64,000 nt of DNA from Lysinibacillus sp. KCTC 33748 (GCF_002237755.1 NZ_MWSJ01000006.1:62001-126000), one strand, 5' to 3'; positions 1 to 7,945 are shown, numbered from the stretch's first letter. Translations and numbers: made by a program. Notes: a model not told the origin generated them from the letters alone.

Positions 1-461
1 AATACTACTCCATAAATATTCATTTTATCTAATGAAACTCCCAGTAAATAAATCATGCTAATGAAAGCTGCCACTAAAGAGATCATAGATCCAATATTCA
101 ACTTTTCTTTATATAAAAAATAGGAAATGATACAAACCAATAAAGGGAAACAATAGAGGAGTAGGACTGCCATAGATGAGGAGATATATTTTATTGATTC
201 AAAATGAAAAATAGATAATAGTGTAAATAATACACCACCTAATAAGAAAAGATTTTTAATATCTTGTTTTCCTATTTTTATATTTATGCCTCTAAAAAGG
301 AAAAACGAAAAAAATATCACGGAACTTAATGCAAATCTTAAAAAAAGCAATGTGTAAACTGTCACCCCGTGCTCATAAGCTTTGACAGTAAAAATAGGCA
401 TAATCCCATAGCCTATAGCTGAAATAACAGCATATACAGCTCCTTTACTAAAGTTACTCAT
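1..461 (-). CDS. EamA/DMT-superfamily transporter, 3' part cut off by window edge
   Basis: Reading the minus strand from an ATG at 461 gives about 153 residues that run off the left edge. The start has a good ribosome site (GAAGGTGAG). The visible part begins MSNFSKGAVYAVISAIGYG and contains four or five hydrophobic segments separated by short charged loops, including a loop FRGINIKIGKQD and a helix followed by YKEKLN. This is the topology and early-motif pattern of the drug/metabolite transporter (EamA) family, which has ten helices in two repeats, so roughly half the protein is visible. The exported substrate cannot be told. A short open frame with a strong ribosome site lies just upstream and may be a leader peptide. 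Confidence 0.75.
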   Translation of the reverse strand, partial: MSNFSKGAVYAVISAIGYGIMPIFTVKAYEHGVTVYTLLFLRFALSSVIFFSFFLFRGINIKIGKQDIKNLFLLGGVLFTLLSIFHFESIKYISSSMAVLLLYCFPLLVCIISYFLYKEKLNIGSMISLVAAFISMIYLLGVSLDKMNIYGVV

Positions 462-538
462 AGAGCTCACCTTCTTGTACATTATTTAGTAAGAGCCGTT
501 CCGGACAGCTGAATCCTGTGAAAGGGAAACTATAGAAG

Positions 539-586
539 TCAATTTTTATTCTTTAAATACATGAAACTTTTCCTCGAATGTTCCAT
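539..586 (-). CDS. possible 15-residue leader peptide upstream of the EamA transporter
   Basis: ATG at 586 is preceded by AAAGGAGGAGG, one of the strongest ribosome sites in the window, and opens a frame of 15 codons (MEHSRKSFMYLKNKN) ending in TGA. The transporter starts 78 bases further on. A strong translation start on so short a frame in front of a transporter is the arrangement of leader-peptide attenuation, as known for some resistance pumps, but I see no clear alternative hairpin between the two. It could instead be the trimmed start of a lost gene. Confidence 0.35.
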   Translation of the reverse strand: MEHSRKSFMYLKNKN

Positions 587-649
587 TAGCCTCCTCCTTT
601 AATCTGATATTTTTTAATTATCATATGGAAAATCTTAGTTGTTTATATA

Positions 650-678
650 AATATACATTTTTACCTTTTTATTGTAAA
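650..678 (-). promoter_or_regulatory. candidate sigma-A promoter for the leader/EamA unit
   Basis: On the minus strand TTTACA (673-678) is followed after 17 bases by TATATT (650-655), about 64 bases before the leader ATG. Both hexamers are one or two changes from consensus. Confidence 0.4.
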
Positions 679-714
679 TACAGTTTTTTTATTATATTTT
701 TTTGTTACCAATAA

Positions 715-783
715 TCACCATCTGGTTTCGGGCGTAAATGTAAGAAAATGATGCAACAAAGTGATTATGAAAAGTACGAATAA
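715..783 (+). pseudogene. relic of a SEC-C motif C-terminus
   Basis: An open frame without a plausible start, bounded on the left by a stop, reads SPSGFGRKCKKMMQQSDYEKYE and ends at TAA 781-783, just before a strong terminator. The core G-x-G-R-K-x-K-K matches the spacing of the zinc-binding SEC-C tail (C-G-S-G-K-K-x-K-K-C-C), but the closing cysteines are replaced by MM. I read it as the decayed end of a SEC-C protein. It is short, so chance is possible. Confidence 0.3.
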
Positions 784-799
784 AAAAAGAGACATATAT

Positions 800-838
800 A
801 AAAAGCTCAATAGGTATGCCATAACTATTGAGCTTTTT
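800..838. terminator. intrinsic terminator, 14-bp stem
   Basis: AAAAAGCTCAATAG (800-813) pairs perfectly with CTATTGAGCTTTTT (825-838). The flanking A and T runs make it usable in both directions. Confidence 0.7.
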
Positions 839-936
839 ATATTCAGAGAATTTCCACATGATTAATACAATAAATTTGACTGATCATCTAACAAAACATA
901 AATATATTTAATTTAAACTAGTTTAATTTGTTTAAT

Positions 937-1182
937 CTAAATCGGTATTTTTTTAAGTAAAGATACTAATGTTACAATTAAATATGCTGTAGCTAATGTT
1001 TTTGTCAATCCTTTATAATCGTTAGGTATATGTAGACTGGTGATAAACGCTATTACTGCCATTACTATATAAGTTAAAATGCTTTTTAATTTTGTATTTT
1101 TTATTGTAATTAAATACATTAATGATTCAGCAAATAAAATAATAAGTAATAAAATAAATATATTTATTAATACATAACCCAA
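937..1182 (-). CDS. small hydrophobic membrane protein, unknown
   Basis: About 81 residues with two or three hydrophobic helices (starting GYVLINIFILLLII, then ILTYIVMAVIAFI, then TAYLIVTLVSLL) and a short basic tail. I do not recognise a family. A GTG at 1191 is in frame, but the ribosome site AGAAGG overlaps it, so the TTG at 1182, 5-6 bases after AAGGTGA, is the better start. It stands alone between terminator-like hairpins. Confidence 0.5.
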   Translation of the reverse strand: MGYVLINIFILLLIILFAESLMYLITIKNTKLKSILTYIVMAVIAFITSLHIPNDYKGLTKTLATAYLIVTLVSLLKKIPI

Positions 1183-1207
1183 AGTCTTCACCTTCTTTTA
1201 AACGATT

Positions 1208-1254
1208 AAAAAAGGATATCAAACAATTAATACTCTTTATTGATACCTTTTTTT
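1208..1254. terminator. terminator-like inverted repeat
   Basis: AAAAAAGGATATCAA and TTGATACCTTTTTT pair with one mismatch around a loop of about 17 bases, with A and T runs on both flanks. It lies 15 bases upstream of the small membrane gene, so it closes whatever once came from the right. Confidence 0.5.
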
Positions 1255-1366
1255 ATAAAATTAAATTTTCTAATAATAGTCTCGTGCACCTAACCATTCC
1301 CTTAGTTAAAACTATGCGGGTGTATTCTTAGGGCCAAACATACAATAACCAATCTAGATTGTTTAG

Positions 1367-1687
1367 TTAAAGAACCTGAGGATAATAAAAAATGTAGGGG
1401 TATTTGCAGGAATTGATAATGAACTGCTACAGGAGGATGAAGAGGTAGATAGTTTACTAGAAAGCCTAAAACCAGATTTACTTTCTTTATTCGAGCTTAC
1501 GAATGACCTAAAAAAATTAAAGCCTTGGCAATATTTAAGAGATGATGAAGTCTTTATCATTGACTTTGAAGATGCAGATTACAAAGTACTTGTTTCTGTT
1601 ATGGGAGCTGGTGGTGAAGAGTTTGGATTGATGATTTTTGACATGGAACTCCAAACTGCACCTCCAATTGTAAGATGGTATGTCTAA
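1367..1687 (+). pseudogene. DUF7309-like gene fragment without a start codon
   Basis: The plus strand is open for 106 codons after an in-frame stop at 1364-1366, with no ATG, GTG or TTG linked to a ribosome site until deep inside. The readable part contains LKKLKPWQYLRDDEVFII followed by VLVSVMGAGGEEFGLMIF. That resembles the DUF7309 domain (LKPWxxLxDxDxF ... SVMGxxGExFGLAVY), which is often found in SEC-C or pRiA4b-ORF3 type proteins. Both the N-terminus and the usual downstream region are missing. With the SEC-C-like tail at 715-783 it suggests decay of one or two such genes here. Confidence 0.5.
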
Positions 1688-1796
1688 CAATTGGAGCGCA
1701 GTTCAAATACGGATCAGCATTTTTTATATCACTATTTCAAATTAAATCATACTTTTTTAGATTGAGTTGGCACAAATATGGTACAAGTATTTCAGA

Positions 1797-1827
1797 GGCT
1801 AACCTTCAAAAAAGGTCAGCCACTTTT
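1797..1827. terminator. hairpin with short T run
   Basis: GGCTAACCTT (1797-1806) pairs with AAGGTCAGCC (1812-1821) with one internal mismatch, followed by ACTTTTAC. It is a weak terminator candidate between the DUF7309 fragment and the convergent gene at 1871. Confidence 0.4.
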
Positions 1828-1870
1828 ACAATTTATTTCTAAAAATGAGGTTGTTGCTCAATCAATTTCC

Positions 1871-2248
1871 TCAATCACTACGGTTTAGGTTTACTACTTG
1901 ATTAGCAATATAAAATTTACCCTCTCGTTTATACACTACAGATTTTGGAAATTCATCTCCGTTTTTTCTTTCATATATAGGAGTACCCTTATTTAAAGAA
2001 TTAGACTCAAAATTATTATCCGGAATTTGATATCTATTTATTTTTTGCTTAATCTCCCCCAATTTTCTTACTACTTGGGAATTTTCAACTGGTTCCCAGG
2101 TTACGACATAGACTGTATCTTGAATTTTTAGCATCTCTACAAGATTGTGTTTGCTCTCGTAAACCTTATCATAAGTTATAAGCAAGGCAACTATAAGTAT
2201 TGTTATACTAATAATCCAAAATGTTTTTTTGTTTTTCATACGGAACAC
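1871..2248 (-). CDS. membrane-anchored hypothetical protein
   Basis: 125 residues: a short basic N-terminus (MFRMKNKKTFW), one signal-anchor helix (IISITILIVALLITY) and a roughly 95-residue outside domain rich in charged residues, with no motif I can name. The GTG start at 2248 overlaps by one base the TAG stop of a 40-codon gene immediately upstream, so the two are probably translationally coupled. An in-frame ATG three codons later is the alternative start. Confidence 0.6.
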   Translation of the reverse strand: MFRMKNKKTFWIISITILIVALLITYDKVYESKHNLVEMLKIQDTVYVVTWEPVENSQVVRKLGEIKQKINRYQIPDNNFESNSLNKGTPIYERKNGDEFPKSVVYKREGKFYIANQVVNLNRSD

Positions 2249-2370
2249 TACTCTCTATTTATTTCTACTCGTAACATATGTACTTGAGCATTGCTTACAT
2301 ATTTTGTCGTGGAACCATTGTATATTCCTGCTCCATTATATTTCTTCACATTGTATTTAGTCACATCCAT
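2248..2370 (-). CDS. 40-residue small protein coupled to the anchored protein
   Basis: ATG at 2370 follows AAGGAGG at 7-bp spacing and opens a 40-codon frame (MDVTKYNVKKYNGAGIYNG ... VEINRE) whose TAG overlaps the GTG of the next gene by one base. The strong ribosome site and tight coupling argue for a real gene. A weak promoter (TTTAAA, 16 bases, TAATAT at 2402-2429) lies about 30 bases upstream. The product is polar, with no signal peptide, and I do not recognise it. Confidence 0.6.
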   Translation of the reverse strand: MDVTKYNVKKYNGAGIYNGSTTKYVSNAQVHMLRVEINRE

Positions 2371-2676
2371 GATATTTCCTCCTTCTTTATTTTCCCCGAG
2401 TATATTACAAGCATATCAGTAGCTTTAAATAATAAAAAATCAACTTTTGTTATAAATTGAACTAAAATTGATAAAAATAGGAAAAAAGCTATTGTAATGG
2501 ACTTTGTAGAAAGTTATTTGAGGAGTGAGAGAGTTTATGAAAACTGTGAAAATGGATTTATTTAAAAGAATAGTGTACAATTATTCAACATTTTCGTGTT
2601 TATAGCAAGTTAATATACGTTCAAACAAATCTTATAGGTAATAAAAATTATTTATAAACTATTAAGCAACCACACA

Positions 2677-2717
2677 AAATCCCACGGAAAGGGTGTAGCC
2701 TTTTCCGTGGGATTTCT
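2677..2717 (-). terminator. terminator of cwlJ
   Basis: AAATCCCACGGAAA and TTTTCCGTGGGATTT form a long stem 16 bases after the cwlJ stop. Confidence 0.75.
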
Positions 2718-2732
2718 TTTTAAAGTAACTAC

Positions 2733-3173
2733 CTATCCCCGATAAACACTCTCACATGTATCAGGTGCTGGTTCATAGAAGCAATGATTTTTAAATTGAC
2801 CAGTAAAGGGTTGACCGTACCATGTTGGTGGGCATGGTGCGTATGGATTGAAGTACCAAAGTGCGAATTTCGCTGGATGTTCTCTCCAGTAATCCAGCGT
2901 CAGTTTGGCTAATCTTTTTTCATTAGGTCGCGCTCTTTGGTAAAATAAATTCCCTTTTTGAACCGCTTCAAAAGAAAAATTTCCTCCTTGTACCTGATAA
3001 ATAACATCATTAATGGTTCTTAAATCTTTGAAGTCTGGACATTCTGCTACAAGACGATTCACAATGACATTGCCAACATATAGCATTCCTTGATTTCCTT
3101 CACCTTCCGCTTCCGCTCTCATCATCCTTGCCACCAAGCCAATGTCAGAATCTATATATTTTACTCTTGGCAT
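2733..3173 (-). CDS. cwlJ: spore cortex-lytic cell wall hydrolase CwlJ
   Basis: 146 residues, close to the usual ~142 of B. subtilis CwlJ. The Hydrolase_2 domain covers nearly all of it: the catalytic glutamate region ARMMRAEAEGEGNQGMLYV, the VGNVIVNRL helix, and the C-terminal ALWYFNPYAPCPPTWYGQP and NHCFYEP motifs are all recognisable. CwlJ hydrolyses spore cortex peptidoglycan during germination and sits in the coat without a signal peptide, as here. The start has GGAGGTGAAAAA upstream. It is monocistronic, with its own terminator. Such genes are made in the mother cell under SigE; I did not identify a convincing SigE promoter by eye. Confidence 0.9.
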   Translation of the reverse strand: MPRVKYIDSDIGLVARMMRAEAEGEGNQGMLYVGNVIVNRLVAECPDFKDLRTINDVIYQVQGGNFSFEAVQKGNLFYQRARPNEKRLAKLTLDYWREHPAKFALWYFNPYAPCPPTWYGQPFTGQFKNHCFYEPAPDTCESVYRG

Positions 3174-3247
3174 TTTTTCACCTCCACCATATAGTATGAA
3201 AAAGAGCCTTCATTATTGTCATTTGAAAATTTAAACGTATCGACAAC

Positions 3248-3296
3248 TAAAAAACACACCATCTATGCTGTCGGCAAAACGGCAAGAAGGTGTATT
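3248..3296 (-). terminator. terminator of the ECF S component gene
   Basis: On the minus strand, ACACC...GGTGT with an inner TGCCG/CGGCA type stem is followed by TTTTTTAG, starting 13 bases after the stop at 3309. Confidence 0.55.
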
Positions 3297-3308
3297 TATA
3301 GGGTAGTA

Positions 3309-3860
3309 TTAAAAATTCTTTTTGAAGTACGGTGTTTTTTTCATCACGATACATACTGGAATTGCAATGATTAATCCGACAACGTTTTGGATGATGTCTC
3401 CTGGAATGGATGCCATCGGGGCAACCCAGCTTTTGAACATAATCGCTTGCCCGATATAGTAAACCCCAATCATTACGGGCATAGCTACAACGGCTGCTAA
3501 AATGTTTAGTCGGATGTCGTCGCCTCTACGTCCTTTAGACCAAGCGATTTTTCCAACGATGGCGCCTTGTAATGCACGGGAGATAATTGTAGTTGGCGCC
3601 CAAATTAACCAGCCACCTACAATATCGAATAAGCCCATTCCTATTGCTCCAGCAAGAGCGCCTTTTTTAGGACCGAATAAAATCGACGTGATTAATAGCA
3701 TGGATGTGCCTAAGTGTATAAGGCCACCTTGCCCAAATGGTAGCCTAATATTAATAAACATTGTGGCGACGAAAACAAGTGCTGCTAAAATGGACGTAAT
3801 CACCAAATCAAATGTTTTCGTGCGTGGTTTTGTATAGGATCGACTTTGTATTGTTTGCAT
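3309..3860 (-). CDS. ECF transporter S component, probably for vitamin B6 (PdxU-like)
   Basis: About 183 residues with five or six membrane helices and the S-component landmarks: a basic N-terminal tail, the ITSILAALVFVATMF helix, a GGLIHLGTSMLL loop, then GPKKGALAGAIGMGLFDI. S components bind the vitamin and dock to shared EcfA/A'/T energising subunits encoded elsewhere. It is divergent from a pyridoxine-type kinase 190 bases away, and that pairing is the basis for assigning vitamin B6. Other S-component ligands remain possible. The second of two in-frame ATGs (3860) has better spacing from GTGAGGAC than the first (3866). Confidence 0.7.
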   Translation of the reverse strand: MQTIQSRSYTKPRTKTFDLVITSILAALVFVATMFINIRLPFGQGGLIHLGTSMLLITSILFGPKKGALAGAIGMGLFDIVGGWLIWAPTTIISRALQGAIVGKIAWSKGRRGDDIRLNILAAVVAMPVMIGVYYIGQAIMFKSWVAPMASIPGDIIQNVVGLIIAIPVCIVMKKTPYFKKNF

Positions 3861-4050
3861 TTGCATGTCCTCACTATGATGAATTTTTTGATAATTTTAA
3901 TTTAGCAAAGGGCTGACTATCGTAAAAGTGCCAATTTGATAAAAATATTAAAGGTCAGTTTAATTTTTTATAAATATGCACATTTTCGCATCTTTCTAAT
4001 TGTGATACGATGAAGAGAGTACAAGCAGGATTAGTTAGGTGGGGAGTATG

Positions 4051-4899
4051 ATGAAAAAAGTTGCTGTAATTCAAGATATGTCATCCTTTGGGAAGTGCTC
4101 GTTAACTGCCGCGATGCCTGTGCTGTCAGTGATGGGAGTTCAGGCGGTGCCACTACCAACAGCGATTTTAACGGCACAAACAGGGTATCCGAGTTTTTAT
4201 TGTGAGGATTTAACGTCAAAGATGGATTACTTTGTGGATGAGTGGAGCAAGCTTGGCGCGACCTTTGATGGCATACACACAGGCTTTGTGACAGGGAAGG
4301 AGCAAATCGATAATATTTTTCGATTTTTAAATGTGTTCCACTCAAGTGAAACGAAGCTGCTTGTCGATCCGGTAATGGGCGATTTGGGCGAGGTGTATAA
4401 AATGTATACAGGCGAGTTGCTTGATCGTATGAAAGCGCTAGCGAAGTGTGCAGACATTATTACGCCAAATGTTACGGAATGTTGTTTGCTTACAGGATTG
4501 TCATACGAGAAGCTACAAAGCTATCAAGATGATTCAGATTATCTTCAGACGTTAGAGGAAGCGGGCCAGCAGCTACAGCAGGCGACAGGGGCAAACGTCA
4601 TTATTACCGGTTTGAATCCGCCGCCAGCAGATGCGAACAAGCGCTATGTAGGCAATATGTATGTCGATGCACAACGTTCATTTTCTAGCATCCGAGAATA
4701 TAACGGCGAGAGTTATTCAGGCACAGGTGATTTGTTTGCATCCGTCATTATGGGTGGCATGATGCGCGGGCAGGATATAGTTGAATCGATGAAGCTTGCT
4801 GAGACGTTTTTAGCCGCTTCGATTGAAGCTACGTCAAAAGAGCAAATTCCGCGCGAAGCAGGCGTGAATTTTGAAAAGTTTTTACGAATGCTCCTTTAG
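4051..4899 (+). CDS. pyridoxamine/pyridoxal kinase
   Basis: 282 residues of the ribokinase-like pyridoxal kinase family. Visible are the N-terminal KKVAVIQDMSSFGKCSL segment, the substrate-proximal PTAILTAQTGY, VDPVMGDLG in the middle, TPNVTECCLLTG, and the anion-hole/catalytic SGTGDLFASVIMGG (with the catalytic Asp) near residue 230. It phosphorylates B6 vitamers to trap them in the cell. It is divergent from an S component that likely imports the substrate. GTG at 4039 and ATG at 4048 are in frame; the ATG at 4051 best fits the GGTGGGGAG ribosome site. Confidence 0.85.
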   Translation: MKKVAVIQDMSSFGKCSLTAAMPVLSVMGVQAVPLPTAILTAQTGYPSFYCEDLTSKMDYFVDEWSKLGATFDGIHTGFVTGKEQIDNIFRFLNVFHSSETKLLVDPVMGDLGEVYKMYTGELLDRMKALAKCADIITPNVTECCLLTGLSYEKLQSYQDDSDYLQTLEEAGQQLQQATGANVIITGLNPPPADANKRYVGNMYVDAQRSFSSIREYNGESYSGTGDLFASVIMGGMMRGQDIVESMKLAETFLAASIEATSKEQIPREAGVNFEKFLRMLL

Positions 4900-5016
4900 A
4901 TATCTTTTTAATACGTTAATTGGTGGTACCGGCTATACTTCACGTCTTCTATTTAACGGGGGATGGATTTTTTGTAAAAAGGACATAATGAACTTCATGA
5001 ATTGGGGAGGTGTATA

Positions 5017-5310
5017 ATGGATTCAATTAGATATTACGTAGTGCAAGTAAATGATCTCTATTACCAGGGCGAAATAGACCTTCAATCATGCACAGATGAT
5101 GAAGAACAGGCCTTTACGTTTACGGATATTGTGGCAGCAAACGAATTGGCTCATGAGATTAATGGAATCGTCCTGACAAGAGACGTCAGTTATAAGGAGC
5201 TAGAAGATCTTTCAGCACAATATCTGATTGAGTACGAAGCATTGCCAAAAGAAGAGCGTGACACTATAGAATCATTTTGTAGGGAGCTCAGTTTAGGAAT
5301 GTTTGAATAA
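5017..5310 (+). CDS. hypothetical acidic protein
   Basis: 97 residues from ATG 5017, which has a textbook GGGGAGGTG site. The protein is soluble and acidic (MDSIRYYVVQVNDLYY ... EEQAFTFTDI ... EALPKEERDTI) with no signal or membrane segment. I do not recognise a family. It has its own terminator directly after the stop. Confidence 0.65.
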   Translation: MDSIRYYVVQVNDLYYQGEIDLQSCTDDEEQAFTFTDIVAANELAHEINGIVLTRDVSYKELEDLSAQYLIEYEALPKEERDTIESFCRELSLGMFE

Positions 5311-5315
5311 AAGTC

Positions 5316-5343
5316 GAATCGAATCTTTTCGGTTCTTTTTTTA
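5316..5343 (+). terminator. intrinsic terminator
   Basis: GAATCGAA (5316-5323) and TTCGGTTC (5328-5335) pair with one G-U, followed by seven or more T. Confidence 0.7.
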
Positions 5344-5523
5344 TGTAGTTTTTGATTGAACTTCAACCTATCTCTCTAAATCCAGAAAATTGTAAACAGC
5401 CCGTAGCCACGATTGATGGTACGGGCATTCTTCCTCAAAGATAAAAGAAAAAGCTTCGAAGAAACTAACTCTTCAAATGGCTTTGCTAAACGCTTTATTT
5501 AGACATGTTGAACACACAACTAT

Positions 5524-5859
5524 TTAAAAACTACATGTAGAATTATGATCCGTCCCAAAGTATATATGAAAATGCTTGCTGCAATTTGGATTAAAAAGAG
5601 TATGACAATGCTTACAGTTTGTGCTATTCATATATTCATGAATCGTTAATTCCTTTTTGCAGACACCACAAAATATTGCCTTTTCATCAAAATCCTCTTT
5701 ATCCCATGGCTGGATTGTATGATTTGAATTTTCCTCATGGCATTTATAGCAAGGATAATATTCGCCACAACATTTGAATTTAATCGAAATAGTATCTTGC
5801 TTATTAGAATAGTGTGTACATCTTCCTTGATCATCAATAACATTTCCTAGAATAATCAT
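5524..5859 (-). CDS. CHY zinc-finger protein
   Basis: 111 residues with the CHY-finger cysteine/histidine pattern from end to end: CTHY near the start (the family hallmark C-x-H-Y), FKCCGEYYPCYKCH, then HTIQPWD, FCGVCKKEL, CKHCHTLFNPNCSKHFHIYF. The family binds several zinc ions. Members occur alone in many Bacillaceae and as part of the yeast Hot13 and plant RING proteins, but the bacterial role is not settled. The start has AGAGGT at suitable spacing. Confidence 0.8.
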   Translation of the reverse strand: MIILGNVIDDQGRCTHYSNKQDTISIKFKCCGEYYPCYKCHEENSNHTIQPWDKEDFDEKAIFCGVCKKELTIHEYMNSTNCKHCHTLFNPNCSKHFHIYFGTDHNSTCSF

Positions 5860-5900
5860 AGTTCTAACCTCTTTTCTTAAATGAACTGGACATAATTTTC

Positions 5901-6473
5901 TTAAGTTAATATTTCGCTGGACGCAATCAATCTATTATATTGCTCCCGCATCATTCTAAAATGATGCTTTTCGTGGATGGCAAGTAGCTGGATCGATTGA
6001 ATAAGATTAGGGTAGTGGGCGATGGGGTCAGGAAAGACAATATGCCCGGCAATATCCTCCTCAATATTTTTTACTAATTTTTGCATTGCGCTCGTTTCAT
6101 TTATTAGTAATTGTTCTATCTCATCACTGTTCAGCGTAAAACGTATTTTAGAGGGAGGCACTAATATTCCTGGAGCTCTCATGCCTCGTCCTTTTTTGCT
6201 TTTATATTCGTCGTAAATATCATGTATTTCAGTGGCGAATGGCTTGTTTCTCCGCATTTTCGCGTAAGGGGTAAGTAGTAGTGAAAATTTTGTTGCTGTT
6301 TTCAACATTTTTAGGATGAGATAAAGGTGATAGAAATGTTCGCCAATCGACCATTTATCTTCTTTCTCGCGATGCCATAGTTGCTCCTGCGAGAGTGAGT
6401 GAATGCAAGGTAGGTAGTGAGTTCGCTGCTCTTGTAATGTATGAAAATGATGCGCCATATTGTTCGATTTCAT
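5901..6473 (-). CDS. DinB-like metal-dependent protein
   Basis: 190 residues of the DinB/YfiT four-helix bundle family. The three-histidine metal site is visible as H47 (WSIGEHFYHL) and the late pair in AIHEKHHFRMM. Family members include thiol S-transferases and damage-induced proteins; the substrate cannot be inferred. Start ATG 6473 follows GGAGATTCCAACT. It is divergent from the acetyltransferase at 6588. Confidence 0.75.
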   Translation of the reverse strand: MKSNNMAHHFHTLQEQRTHYLPCIHSLSQEQLWHREKEDKWSIGEHFYHLYLILKMLKTATKFSLLLTPYAKMRRNKPFATEIHDIYDEYKSKKGRGMRAPGILVPPSKIRFTLNSDEIEQLLINETSAMQKLVKNIEEDIAGHIVFPDPIAHYPNLIQSIQLLAIHEKHHFRMMREQYNRLIASSEILT

Positions 6474-6587
6474 AGTTGGAATCTCCTTTATGCTGTTATT
6501 CCTATTTTAGGAAACTTTGTGGTGAAAGTACATGAAACATTATTTATAATTGTCATAAAAATAAAAAATATCGGAGGAGGGGAACGA

Positions 6588-7085
6588 ATGAATAGTAGAC
6601 GTTTAGCAGCTACAGATGCTAAAGCCTATCAGAAATTACGATTAGAGGGATTACAACATAATCCAGAGGCATTTGGTTCTAGCTTTGAGGAGGAAAAGGA
6701 TTCTCCGATCGAGCTGATTGCCAGCAGATTAAAATCACAGAGTTCTTATACGATAGGGGTATTTGATCAAGAAGAATTAGTGGGCGTAGCGACGTTAGTT
6801 CAGGAAAGTATGCTTAAGCTAAACCATAAAGCAGGTATCTATGCCGTTTATGTTTCTCCCGAAAAGCGTGGACTTGGCATTGGCAAGCATTTAATGGTTG
6901 AAGCAATTAATAAGGCAAAAGAGTTAGAGGGAGTTGAGCAGCTTAATTTAACAGTTGTGTCAACGAATGCTTCAGCGAAGAGACTGTATTCCTCTTTAGG
7001 GTTTGAGGTTTTTGGGACGGAGAAGAAGGCATTAAAAATAGATCAGCAATATTTTGATGAGGATTATATGGTTTTGTTTCTTTAA
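6588..7085 (+). CDS. GNAT family N-acetyltransferase
   Basis: 165 residues with the full GNAT core: beta-strand pair IGVFDQEELVGVATLV, YAVYVSPEKRGLGIGKHLM (motif A, acetyl-CoA pyrophosphate loop R-G-x-G-x-G/K), then LNLTVVSTNASAKRLYSSLGFEVFGTE. The acceptor is unknown. ATG 6588 follows CGGAGGAGGGGAACGA, one of the strongest sites in the window; longer in-frame starts have none. Confidence 0.85.
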   Translation: MNSRRLAATDAKAYQKLRLEGLQHNPEAFGSSFEEEKDSPIELIASRLKSQSSYTIGVFDQEELVGVATLVQESMLKLNHKAGIYAVYVSPEKRGLGIGKHLMVEAINKAKELEGVEQLNLTVVSTNASAKRLYSSLGFEVFGTEKKALKIDQQYFDEDYMVLFL

Positions 7086-7087
7086 TG

Positions 7088-7130
7088 AAAAAACTCCAAT
7101 AGCTTTTTAGCCATTGGAGCTTTAATTTTT
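7088..7130. terminator. bidirectional terminator between convergent genes
   Basis: CTCCAAT (7094-7100) pairs with ATTGGAG (7113-7119), with A and T runs outside. It serves the acetyltransferase and the convergent membrane gene. Confidence 0.65.
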
Positions 7131-7413
7131 ATGGAGATCCCCAAAGAAAAAATGAAAGCAAAGCAGTAATTAAAATAATCACAGTAATCATAAAAGCGAC
7201 GTAGCTGCTAGCGTTGCTCGTTTTATTTTTCAATAGCTTTAGACTTAGTACTATATTAATTATTGATAAAGGGAATGCTAGCCAAAACCCTAAATGACCT
7301 AATCGTTCAATTTGTATGGGTGATTGATTGTAAAAATAATAATAGGTGATACCTAGAACAAGTAAAATTGACAGCACGATATTGGTCGATGCAATTTTAT
7401 TGTTGCTAATCAT
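7129..7413 (-). CDS. small membrane protein, three helices
   Basis: 94 residues from the ATG at 7413, which follows TTGGAGGCAATT; a longer in-frame ATG at 7455 lacks a ribosome site. Helices near residues 8-30, 38-57 and 68-90, a QSPIQIERLGHLG loop, and no recognised motif. Confidence 0.55.
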   Translation of the reverse strand: MISNNKIASTNIVLSILLVLGITYYYFYNQSPIQIERLGHLGFWLAFPLSIINIVLSLKLLKNKTSNASSYVAFMITVIILITALLSFFLWGSP

Positions 7414-7561
7414 AATTGCCTCCAATCGATCCTCTTCTTGATGTATAGTATGCATGAAATAAAAATCTGATAAAGAATTTATTTATAAGTGTCCTTGTAG
7501 ATCCCGGGATTACCTTTATCATCATTTGTTAAATGATAGCCATTTCTATATTTTCAGCTAG

Positions 7562-7608
7562 CAAAAAAATACCCTGAAAATGTTAGTAAATGTCTAACAT
7601 TTTCGGGG
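7562..7608 (-). terminator. strong terminator
   Basis: On the minus strand CCCCGAAAATGTTAG pairs with CTAACATTTTCAGGG (one G-U), followed by ATTTTTTT. It closes the small membrane gene unit to its right. Confidence 0.75.
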
Positions 7609-7666
7609 CAGAACAGGATACGTATAGTTAGTCGTAATATTCAGTAAACTCAATAGATACATCTCT

Positions 7667-7888
7667 TTAGCTTTTAGGACCTACTCTTTCACCTCTTGTT
7701 AACCAACTCCAACATATCTCGAAAAACTTCACTTTTTCTTGTAATAAATATGGAAGGCCAATAAAAAACCAATACATAAAAGCAAGAATGAACACACCAG
7801 TTAATATACTGTCCATCTGTGTAGCGATAAAAATGCTAAGGAACATAATAAGAAGATATAGTATAGCTATTCTTTTGTAGGCTATCAT
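7667..7888 (-). CDS. small two-helix membrane protein
   Basis: 73 residues with helices at about 7-24 and 28-48, then an amphipathic C-terminus (EKVKFFEICWSWLTRGERVG). Start ATG follows GAGGGGAATTTT. Same orientation as the next small membrane gene upstream, 57 bases apart. No family recognised. Confidence 0.55.
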   Translation of the reverse strand: MIAYKRIAILYLLIMFLSIFIATQMDSILTGVFILAFMYWFFIGLPYLLQEKVKFFEICWSWLTRGERVGPKS

Positions 7889-7945
7889 AAAATTCCCCTC
7901 ACTAATATTAATAGTTATGATTTCTAAAAATAAATTTTGGTTCTT

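Noticed and set aside
2537-2605. 22-codon frame MKTVKMDLFKR... with GAGGAG upstream
   Set aside because: The ribosome site is about 14 bases away, the frame is very short, and nothing around it supports a gene.
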